A DNA stretch of 64,000 nt, taken from NCBI GenBank assembly GCA_008729055.1, contig SDUX01000081.1, forward strand, positions 1-64,000, written 5' to 3'. The stretch comes from Pyropia haitanensis (Eukaryota > Rhodophyta > Bangiophyceae > Bangiales > Bangiaceae). A program made the position numbers and the translations under genes. The notes beneath the pieces are model-generated. The model worked only from the letters and a program-made list of their open reading frames with translations. It did no database searches and had not been told where the DNA came from. The first letter of the stretch is position 1. Each line of letters begins with the position of its first letter. This document shows, piece by piece, positions 1 to 9,100 of the stretch.

Positions 1-1379
1 CCCCGCCACCCAAACTGTCCACTGCGCGTTCCGCCCGTCACACTGGCGTGGACGGTGTGAGGGCGGAACTTTTGTCGCCGACCGTCACACCTGGCTGTGG
101 GGACCCCACGTGGCAAAAACCATTCCACAAAATTGACACGTGGAAACCGGCGCTCCACAAAACACTCGTTGCATCCAACGGACGCGCCAACAACGGGTCG
201 GCCAACCACCCCATGCACGACGGTGCGGGTGGAACCTCGGACGTCGAGCGGGCGGATGTATGGCTGGAATAAAGGATGCGAGGCGAATTCGGCCGCCGGA
301 GCGCGTGCTGCATTGCTGTACACGCGAAAGTGGGCAAAAGTGGGCAACAGTGGGCAAAAGTGGGTGAGAAGCGGCCTACCACCGCATGCACGACCGTGGG
401 GTCGGAACCTCGGACATCGAGCGGGTGGATCTATGGCTGGAACGAAGTATGCGCGCCAATTCGGCCGCCGGATGGTGTGCAGCATCGCTGTAGACGCAAA
501 AGTGGGCAAAAGTGGGCAAAAGTGGGCAAAAGTGGGTAGGAAGTGGGTAAGAAAGTGGGCAAAAAGTGGGCAAAAAGGGGGCCAAATTGGGACACAAATG
601 GCCAATTTGGGGGCAAGAAGTTTCCATAACTGCAAAGAAAATTGAGTGAAAGTCGCCAGAAAAGTGGTCCAACAGTGGCCACAAAGTGCGCCCCGCCACC
701 CAAACTGTCCACTGCGCGTTCCGCCCGTCACACTGGCGTGGACGGTGTGAGGGCGGAACTTTTGTCGCCGACCGTCACACCTGGCTGTCGGGACCCCCAC
801 GTGGCAAAAAGCATCCACAAAATTGACACGTGGAAACCGGCGCTCCACAAAACACTCGTTGCATCCAACGGACGCGCCAACGAACGGGTCGGCCAACCAC
901 CCCATGCACGACGGTGCGGGTGGAACCTCGGACGTCGAGCGGGCGGATGTATGGCTGGAATAAAGGATGCGAGCCGAATTCGGCCGCCGGAGCGCGTGCT
1001 GCATTGCTGTACACGCAAAAGTGGGCAAAAGTGGGCAACAGTGGGCAAAAGTGGGTGAGAAGCGGCCTACCACCGCATGCACGACCGTGGGGGTCGAACC
1101 TCGGACATCGAGCGGGCGGATCTATGGCTGGAACGAAGGATGCGCGCCAATTCGGCCGCCGGATGGTGTGCAGCATCGCTGTAGACGCAAAAGTGGGCAA
1201 AAGTGGGCAAAAGTGGGCAAAAGTGGGTAGGAAGTGGGTAAGAAGTGGGCAAAAAGTGGGCAAAAAGGGGGCCAAATTGGGACACAAATGGCCAATTGGG
1301 GGCAAGAAGTTTCCATAACTGCAAAGAAAATTCACGTGAAAGTCGCCAGAAAGTCGTCCAACAGTGGCCACAAAGTGCG
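1..1379 (+). repeat. Satellite copies 1-2, divergent subfamily (B-like)
   Basis: Two head-to-tail copies start at 1 and 691 (spacings 690 and 689). They differ from the uniform copies that follow at shared diagnostic sites: CACACC instead of CACGCC after the GACCGT motif, AAAAAGTGGGC instead of AAAAAGGGGGC in the G-run tract, CCTACC instead of CCAACC near unit position 380, and GACGCAAAA instead of GACACAAAA. Copy 1 also has GAGTGAAAG where most copies carry the CACGTG palindrome, at about 641-650. The same combination recurs at about 18-20 kb and 22.7-24 kb, so this is a real subfamily and not random error. The repeat unit continues beyond the left edge of the window. Confidence 0.93.
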
Positions 1380-4300
1380 CCCCGCCACCCAAACTGTCCA
1401 CTGCGCGTTCCGCCCGTCACACTGGCGTGGACGGTGTGAGGGCGGAACTTTTGTCGCCGACCGTCACGCCTGGCTGTGGGGACCCCCACGTGGCAAAAAC
1501 CATTCCACAAAATTGACACGTGGAAACCGGCGCTCCACAAAACACTCGTTGCATCCAACGGACGCGCCAACAAACGGGTCGGCCAACCACCCCATGCACG
1601 ACGGTGCGGGTGGAACCTCGGACGTCGAGCGGGCGGATGTATGGCTGGAATAAAGGATGCGAGCCAATTCGGCCGCCGGAGCGCGTGCTGCATTGCTGTA
1701 CACGCGAAAGTGGGCAAAAGTGGGCAACAGTGGGCAAAAGTGGGTGAGAAGCGGCCAACCACCGCATGCACGACCGTGCGGGTGGAACCTCGGACATCAA
1801 GCGGGTGGATCTATGGCTGGAACGAAGTATGCGCGCCAATTCGGCCGCCGGATGGTGTGCAGCATCGCTGTAGACACAAAAGTGGGCAAAAGTGGGCAAA
1901 AGTGGGCAAAAGTGGGTAGGAAGTGGGTAAGAAGTGGGCAAAAAGGGGGCAAAAAGGGGGCCAAATTGGGACACAAATGGCCAATTGGGGGCAAGAAGTT
2001 TCCATAACTGCAAAGAAAATTCACGTGAAAGTCGCCAGAAAGTCGTCCAACAGTGGCCACAAAGTGCGCCCCGCCACCCAAACTGTCCACTGCGCGTTCC
2101 GCCCGTCACACTGGCGTGGACGGTGTGAGGGCGGAACTTTTGTCGCCGACCGTCACGCCTGGCTGTGGGGACCCCCACGTGGCAAAAACCATTCCACAAA
2201 ATTGACACGTGGAAACCGGCGCTCCACAAAACACTCGTTGCATCCAACGGACGCGCCAACAAACGGGTCGGCCAACCACCCCATGCACGACGGTGCGGGT
2301 GGAACCTCGGACGTCGAGCGGGCGGATGTATGGCTGGAATAAAGGATGCGAGCGAATTCGGCCGCCGGAGCGCGTGCTGCATTGCTGTACACGCGAAAGT
2401 GGGCAAAAGTGGGCAACAGTGGGCAAAAGTGGGTGAGAAGCGGCCAACCACCGCATGCACGACCGTGCGGGTGGAACCTCGGACATCGAGCGGGTGGATC
2501 TATGGCTGGAACGAAGTATGCGCGCCAATTCGGCCGCCGGATGGTGTGCAGCATCGCTGTAGACACAAAAGTGGGCAAAAGTGGGCAAAAGTGGGCAAAA
2601 GTGGGTAGGAAGTGGGTAAGAAGTGGGCAAAAAGGGGCAAAAAGGGGGCCAAATTGGGACACAAATGGCCAATTGGGGGCAAGAAGTTTCCATAACTGCA
2701 AAGAAAATTCACGTGAAAGTCGCCAGAAAGTCGTCCAACAGTGGCCACAAAGTGCGCCCCGCCACCCAAACTGTCCACTGCGCGTTCCGCCCGTCACACT
2801 GGCGTGGACGGTGTGAGGGCGGAACTTTTGTCGCCGACCGTCACGCCTGGCTGTGGGGACCCCCACGTGGCAAAAACCATTCCACAAAATTGACACGTGG
2901 AAACCGGCGCTCCACAAAACACTCGTTGCATCCAACGGACGCGCCAACAAACGGGTCGGCCAACCACCCCATGCACGACGGTGCGGGTGGAACCTCGGAC
3001 GTCGAGCGGGCGGATGTATGGCTGGAATAAAGGATGCGAGCCAATTCGGCCGCCGGAGCGCGTGCTGCATTGCTGTACACGCGAAAGTGGGCAAAAGTGG
3101 GCAACAGTGGGCAAAAGTGGGTGAGAAGCGGCCAACCACCGCATGCACGACCGTGCGGGTGGAACCTCGGACATCGAGCGGGTGGATCTATGGCTGGAAC
3201 GAAGTATGCGCGCCAATTCGGCCGCCGGATGGTGTGCAGCATCGCTGTAGACACAAAAGTGGGCAAAAGTGGGCAAAAGTGGGCAAAAGTGGGTAGGAAG
3301 TGGGTAAGAAGTGGGCAAAAAGGGGGCAAAAAGGGGGCCAAATTGGGACACAAATGGCCAATTGGGGGCAAGAAGTTTCCATAACTGCAAAGAAAATTCA
3401 CGTGAAAGTCGCCAGAAAGTCGTCCAACAGTGGCCACAAAGTGCGCCCCGCCACCCAAACTGTCCACTGCGCGTTCCGCCCGTCACACTGGCGTGGACGG
3501 TGTGAGGGCGGAACTTTTGTCGCCGACCGTCACGCCTGGCTGTGGGGACCCCCACGTGGCAAAAACCATTCCACAAAATTGACACGTGGAAACCGGCGCT
3601 CCACAAAACACTCGTTGCATCCAACGGACGCGCCAACAAACGGGTCGGCCAACCACCCCATGCACGACGGTGCGGGTGGAACCTCGGACGTCGAGCGGGC
3701 GGATGTATGGCTGGAATAAAGGATGCGAGCCAATTCGGCCGCCGGAGCGCGTGCTGCATTGCTGTACACGCGAAAGTGGGCAAAAGTGGGCAACAGTGGG
3801 CAAAAGTGGGTGAGAAGCGGCCACCACCGCATGCACGACCGTGCGGGTGGAACCTCGGACATCAAGCGGGTGGATCTATGGCTGGAACGAAGTATGCGCG
3901 CCAATTCGGCCGCCGGATGGTGTGCAGCATCGCTGTAGACACAAAAGTGGGCAAAAGTGGGCAAAAGTGGGCAAAAGTGGGTAGGAAGTGGGTAAGAAGT
4001 GGGCAAAAAGGGGCAAAAAGGGGGCCAAATTGGGACACAAATGGCCAATTGGGGGCAAGAAGTTTCCATAACTGCAAAGAAAATTCACGTGAAAGTCGCC
4101 AGAAAGTCGTCCAACAGTGGCCACAAAGTGCGCCCCGCCACCCAAACTGTCCACTGCGCGTTCCGCCCGTCACACTGGCGTGGACGGTGTGAGGGCGGAA
4201 CTTTTGTCGCCGACCGTCACGCCTGGCTGTGGGGACCCCCACGTGGCAAAAACCATTCCACAAAATTGACACGTGGAAACCGGCGCTCCACAAAACACTC

Positions 4301-5536
4301 GTTGCATCCAACGGACGCGCCAACAAACGGGTCGGCCAACCACCCCATGCACGACGGTGCGGGTGGAACCTCGGACGTCGAGCGGGCGGATGTATGGCTG
4401 GAATAAAGGATGCGAGCCAATTCGGCCGCCGGAGCGCGTGCTGCATTGCTGTACACGCGAAAGTGGGCAAAAGTGGGCAACAGTGGGCAAAAGTGGGTGA
4501 GAAGCGGCCTACCACCGCATGCACGACCGTGGGGGTCGAACCTCGGACATCAGCGGGTGGATCTATGGCTGGAACGAAGTATGCGCGCCAATTCGGCCGC
4601 CGGATGGTGTGCAGCATCGCTGTAGACGCAAAAGTGGGCAAAAGTGGGCAAAAGTGGGCAAAAGTGGGTAGGAAGTGGGTAAGAAGTGGGCAAAAAGGGG
4701 GCAAAAAGGGGGCCAAATTGGGACACAAATGGCCAATTGGGGGCAAGAAGTTTCCATAACTGCAAAGAAAATTCACGTGAAAGTCGCCAGAAAGTCGTCC
4801 AACAGTGGCCACAAAGTGCGCCCCGCCACCCAAACTGTCCACTGCGCGTTCCGCCCGTCACACTGGCGTGGACGGTGTGAGGGCGGAACTTTTGTCGCCG
4901 ACCGTCACGCCTGGCTGTGGGGACCCCCACGTGGCAAAAACCATTCCACAAAATTGACACGTGGAAACCGGCGCTCCACAAAACACTCGTTGCATCCAAC
5001 GGACGCGCCAACAAACGGGTCGGCCAACCACCCCATGCACGACGGTGCGGGTGGAACCTCGGACGTCGAGCGGGCGGATGTATGGCTGGAATAAAGGATG
5101 CGAGCCAATTCGGCCGCCGGAGCGCGTGCTGCATTGCTGTACACGCGAAAGTGGGCAAAAGTGGGCAACAGTGGGCAAAAGTGGGTGAGAAGCGGCCAAC
5201 CACCGCATGCACGACCGTGCGGGTGGAACCTCGGACATCAAGCGGGTGGATCTATGGCTGGAACGAAGTATGCGCGCCAATTCGGCCGCCGGATGGTGTG
5301 CAGCATCGCTGTAGACACAAAAGTGGGCAAAAGTGGGCAAAAGTGGGCAAAAGTGGGTAGGAAGTGGGTAAGAAGTGGGCAAAAAGGGGGCAAAAAGGGG
5401 GCCAAATTGGGACACAAATGGCCAATTGGGGGCAAGAAGTTTCCATAACTGCAAAGAAAATTCACGTGAAAGTCGCCAGAAAGTCGTCCAACAGTGGCCA
5501 CAAAGTGCGCCCCGCCACCCAAACTGTCCACTGCGC

Positions 5537-5578
5537 GTTCCGCCCGTCACACTGGCGTGGACGGTGTGAGGGCGGAAC
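5537..5578. repeat. Imperfect inverted repeat (15-bp stem, 11-nt loop)
   Basis: The left arm GTTCCGCCCGTCACAC (5537-5552) pairs with the right arm GTGTGAGGGCGGAAC (5564-5578) over 15 base pairs, with one unpaired G in the left arm. The loop is TGGCGTGGACG. The element recurs in nearly all intact units. It could extrude as a cruciform or bind a dimeric protein; no terminator-type T run follows and no function is shown. Confidence 0.85.
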
Positions 5579-5605
5579 TTTTGTCGCCGACCGTCACGCC
5601 TGGCT

Positions 5606-5623
5606 GTGGGGACCCCCACGTGG
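5606..5623. repeat. G/C palindrome merging into CCACGTGG
   Basis: GTGGGGACCCCCACGTGG contains GTGGGG and CCCCAC as near-adjacent inverted arms, and its last eight bases CCACGTGG are a perfect palindrome. Subfamily B copies change it to CTGTCGGGACCC, and some copies lose a G (CTGTGGGACCC, for example at 15241 and 15931), which weakens the arms. CCACGTGG itself is kept in most copies. Confidence 0.8.
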
Positions 5624-5646
5624 CAAAAACCATTCCACAAAATTGA

Positions 5647-5652
5647 CACGTG
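5647..5652. promoter_or_regulatory. Second CACGTG hexamer (candidate bHLH site)
   Basis: CACGTG lies in TTGACACGTGGAAACC, in an inverted pair TTCCAC...GTGGAA separated by 11 bases. CACGTG is the core site of many eukaryotic bHLH factors (E-box or G-box). With three such hexamers per unit the array would hold well over 200. Binding is inference only; a six-base palindrome is weak evidence. Confidence 0.4.
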
Positions 5653-5710
5653 GAAACCGGCGCTCCACAAAACACTCGTTGCATCCAACGGACGCGCCAA
5701 CAAACGGGTC

Positions 5711-5882
5711 GGCCAACCACCCCATGCACGACGGTGCGGGTGGAACCTCGGACGTCGAGCGGGCGGATGTATGGCTGGAATAAAGGATGCGAGCCAATTC
5801 GGCCGCCGGAGCGCGTGCTGCATTGCTGTACACGCGAAAGTGGGCAAAAGTGGGCAACAGTGGGCAAAAGTGGGTGAGAAGC
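5711..5882 (+). repeat. Internal duplication, first 172-bp half (A)
   Basis: It aligns without gaps to the next 172 bases at 150 of 172 positions (87%). The best conserved parts are GGCCAACCAC, TGGAACCTCGGAC, ATGGCTGGAA, CCAATTCGGCCGCCGGA and the closing decamers. It ends in a short decamer tract (5837-5880) with four GGG runs. All intact units contain this half. Confidence 0.95.
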
Positions 5883-6054
5883 GGCCAACCACCGCATGCA
5901 CGACCGTGCGGGTGGAACCTCGGACATCAAGCGGGTGGATCTATGGCTGGAACGAAGTATGCGCGCCAATTCGGCCGCCGGATGGTGTGCAGCATCGCTG
6001 TAGACACAAAAGTGGGCAAAAGTGGGCAAAAGTGGGCAAAAGTGGGTAGGAAGT
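5883..6054 (+). repeat. Internal duplication, second 172-bp half (A')
   Basis: This is the diverged sister of the preceding 172 bp. Fixed differences from it include CGCATGCACGACC for CCCATGCACGACG, ACATCAAGC for ACGTCGAGC, CGAAGTATGCGC for TAAAGGATGCGA and TGGTGTGCAG for GCGCGTGCTG. The two halves keep their own character in every intact unit, so they diverged before the 688-bp unit was amplified. The end of this half runs straight into the longer G-run tract. Confidence 0.95.
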
Positions 6055-6123
6055 GGGTAAGAAGTGGGCAAAAAGGGGGCAAAAAGGGGGCCAAATTGGG
6101 ACACAAATGGCCAATTGGGGGCA
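6008..6123 (+). repeat. G-run tract built on decamers (GTGGGCAAAA)
   Basis: Four consecutive decamers AAAAGTGGGC/T are followed by GGAAGTGGGTAAGAAGTGGG, two AAAAAGGGGG steps and further TTGGG and TTGGGGG motifs. Ten runs of three or more G fall within 116 bases on one strand, with most loops about 7 nt. This fits the general pattern for intramolecular G-quadruplexes, although long loops reduce stability. Copies vary here by G number (AAAAAGGGGC, AAAAAGGGGGC, AAAAAGTGGGC), which explains much of the one-base length variation. Whether such structures form in vivo cannot be judged from sequence. Confidence 0.85.
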
Positions 6124-6149
6124 AGAAGTTTCCATAACTGCAAAGAAAA

Positions 6150-6159
6150 TTCACGTGAA
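6150..6159. promoter_or_regulatory. TTCACGTGAA palindrome, hypervariable between copies
   Basis: This is a perfect 10-bp palindrome with the third CACGTG of the unit, between conserved GCAAAGAAAA and AGTCGCCAG. It is intact in most subfamily A units but replaced in many others by GAGACG, GCACGG, CACGG, GACGG or shorter sequences. It resembles the yeast CDEI/Cbf1 site only in part, because the purine required before TCAC is a T here. No role is claimed. Confidence 0.45.
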
Positions 6160-9100
6160 AGTCGCCAGAAAGTCGTCCAACAGTGGCCACAAAGTGCGCC
6201 CCGCCACCCAAACTGTCCACTGCGCGTTCCGCCCGTCACACTGGCGTGGACGGTGTGAGGGCGGAACTTTTGTCGCCGACCGTCACGCCTGGCTGTGGGG
6301 ACCCCCACGTGGCAAAAACCATTCCACAAAATTGACACGTGGAAACCGGCGCTCCACAAAACACTCGTTGCATCCAACGGACGCGCCAACAAACGGGTCG
6401 GCCAACCACCCCATGCACGACGGTGCGGGTGGAACCTCGGACGTCGAGCGGGCGGATGTATGGCTGGAATAAAGGATGCGAGCCAATTCGGCCGCCGGAG
6501 CGCGTGCTGCATTGCTGTACACGCGAAAGTGGGCAAAAGTGGGCAACAGTGGGCAAAAGTGGGTGAGAAGCGGCCAACCACCGCATGCACGACCGTGCGG
6601 GTGGAACCTCGGACATCAAGCGGGTGGATCTATGGCTGGAACGAAGTATGCGCGCCAATTCGGCCGCCGGATGGTGTGCAGCATCGCTGTAGACACAAAA
6701 GTGGGCAAAAGTGGGCAAAAGTGGGCAAAAGTGGGTAGGAAGTGGGTAAGAAGTGGGCAAAAAGGGGGCAAAAAGGGGGCCAAATTGGGACACAAATGGC
6801 CAATTGGGGGCAAGAAGTTTCCATAACTGCAAAGAAAATTCACGTGAAAGTCGCCAGAAAGTCGTCCAACAGTGGCCACAAAGTGCGCCCCGCCACCCAA
6901 ACTGTCCACTGCGCGTTCCGCCCGTCACACTGGCGTGGACGGTGTGAGGGCGGAACTTTTGTCGCCGACCGTCACGCCTGGCTGTGGGGACCCCCACGTG
7001 GCAAAAACCATTCCACAAAATTGACACGTGGAAACCGGCGCTCCACAAAACACTCGTTGCATCCAACGGACGCGCCAACAAACGGGTCGGCCAACCACCC
7101 CATGCACGACGGTGCGGGTGGAACCTCGGACGTCGAGCGGGCGGATGTATGGCTGGAATAAAGGATGCGAGCCAATTCGGCCGCCGGAGCGCGTGCTGCA
7201 TTGCTGTACACGCGAAAGTGGGCAAAAGTGGGCAACAGTGGGCAAAAGTGGGTGAGAAGCGGCCAACCACCGCATGCACGACCGTGCGGGTGGAACCTCG
7301 GACATCGAGCGGGTGGATCTATGGCTGGAACGAAGTATGCGCGCCAATTCGGCCGCCGGATGGTGTGCAGCATCGCTGTAGACGCAAAAGTGGGCAAAAG
7401 TGGGCAAAAGTGGGCAAAAGTGGGTAGGAAGTGGGTAAGAAGTGGGCAAAAAGGGGCAAAAAGGGGGCCAAATTGGGACACAAATGGCCAATTGGGGGCA
7501 AGAAGTTTCCATAACTGCAAAGAAAATTCACGTGAAAGTCGCCAGAAAGTCGTCCAACAGTGGCCACAAAGTGCGCCCCGCCACCCAAACTGTCCACTGC
7601 GCGTTCCGCCCGTCACACTGGCGTGGACGGTGTGAGGGCGGAACTTTTGTCGCCGACCGTCACGCCTGGCTGTGGGGACCCCCACGTGGCAAAAACCATT
7701 CCACAAAATTGACACGTGGAAACCGGCGCTCCACAAAACACTCGTTGCATCCAACGGACGCGCCAACAAACGGGTCGGCCAACCACCCCATGCACGACGG
7801 TGCGGGTGGAACCTCGGACGTCGAGCGGGCGGATGTATGGCTGGAATAAAGGATGCGAGCCAATTCGGCCGCCGGAGCGCGTGCTGCATTGCTGTACACG
7901 CGAAAGTGGGCAAAAGTGGGCAACAGTGGGCAAAAGTGGGTGAGAAGCGGCCAACCACCGCATGCACGACCGTGCGGGTGGAACCTCGGACATCAGCGGG
8001 TGGATCTATGGCTGGAACGAAGTATGCGCGCCAATTCGGCCGCCGGATGGTGTGCAGCATCGCTGTAGACACAAAAGTGGGCAAAAGTGGGCAAAAGTGG
8101 GCAAAAGTGGGTAGGAAGTGGGTAAGAAGTGGGCAAAAAGGGGGCAAAAAGGGGGCCAAATTGGGACACAAATGGCCAATTGGGGGCAAGAAGTTTCCAT
8201 AACTGCAAAGAAAATTCACGTGAAAGTCGCCAGAAAGTCGTCCAACAGTGGCCACAAAGTGCGCCCCGCCACCCAAACTGTCCACTGCGCGTTCCGCCCG
8301 TCACACTGGCGTGGACGGTGTGAGGGCGGAACTTTTGTCGCCGACCGTCACGCCTGGCTGTGGGGACCCCCACGTGGCAAAAACCATTCCACAAAATTGA
8401 CACGTGGAAACCGGCGCTCCACAAAACACTCGTTGCATCCAACGGACGCGCCAACAAACGGGTCGGCCAACCACCCCATGCACGACGGTGCGGGTGGAAC
8501 CTCGGACGTCGAGCGGGCGGATGTATGGCTGGAATAAAGGATGCGAGCCAATTCGGCCGCCGGAGCGCGTGCTGCATTGCTGTACACGCGAAAGTGGGCA
8601 AAAGTGGGCAACAGTGGGCAAAAGTGGGTGAGAAGCGGCCAACCACCGCATGCACGACCGTGCGGGTGGAACCTCGGACATCAAGCGGGTGGATCTATGG
8701 CTGGAACGAAGTATGCGCGCCAATTCGGCCGCCGGATGGTGTGCAGCATCGCTGTAGACACAAAAGTGGGCAAAAGTGGGCAAAAGTGGGCAAAAGTGGG
8801 TAGGAAGTGGGTAAGAAGTGGGCAAAAAGGGGGCAAAAAGGGGGCCAAATTGGGACACAAATGGCCAATTGGGGGCAAGAAGTTTCCATAACTGCAAAGA
8901 AAATTCACGTGAAAGTCGCCAGAAAGTCGTCCAACAGTGGCCACAAAGTGCGCCCCGCCACCCAAACTGTCCACTGCGCGTTCCGCCCGTCACACTGGCG
9001 TGGACGGTGTGAGGGCGGAACTTTTGTCGCCGACCGTCACGCCTGGCTGTGGGGACCCCCACGTGGCAAAAACCATTCCACAAAATTGACACGTGGAAAC

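Larger units (their letters stand above)
5510..6198 (+). repeat. Reference satellite unit (689 bp) used for positions in this annotation
   Basis: This copy is indistinguishable from both neighbours where compared, so it serves as a consensus. Order of parts, by unit position: 28-69 imperfect inverted repeat; 97-114 G/C palindrome merging into CCACGTGG; 138-143 second CACGTG; 202-373 and 374-545 internal 172-bp direct duplication; 328-371 first decamer tract; 499-614 long G-run tract; 641-650 TTCACGTGAA palindrome; 673-681 AGTGGCCAC close to the next start. Neither strand has a conserved reading frame. 689 and 688 are not multiples of three, so a frame entering one copy leaves it shifted. Confidence 0.95.

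Noticed and set aside
5661..5740. CENP-B box-like sequence
   Set aside because: I looked for TTCG-N4-A-N2-CGGG on both strands of the unit. The TTCG occurrences lack either the central A or the CGGG, so no box is called.
5779..5784. AATAAA polyadenylation hexamer in every unit
   Set aside because: A six-base match with no associated gene, no downstream U/GU-rich element, and present only because the unit repeats.
6008..6123. Telomere repeats or a CRISPR array, suggested by the regular GTGGGCAAAA decamers
   Set aside because: Only four to six decamers per block, with no unique spacers, no cas genes, no canonical telomere motif and no terminal position. This is a minisatellite inside a satellite unit.
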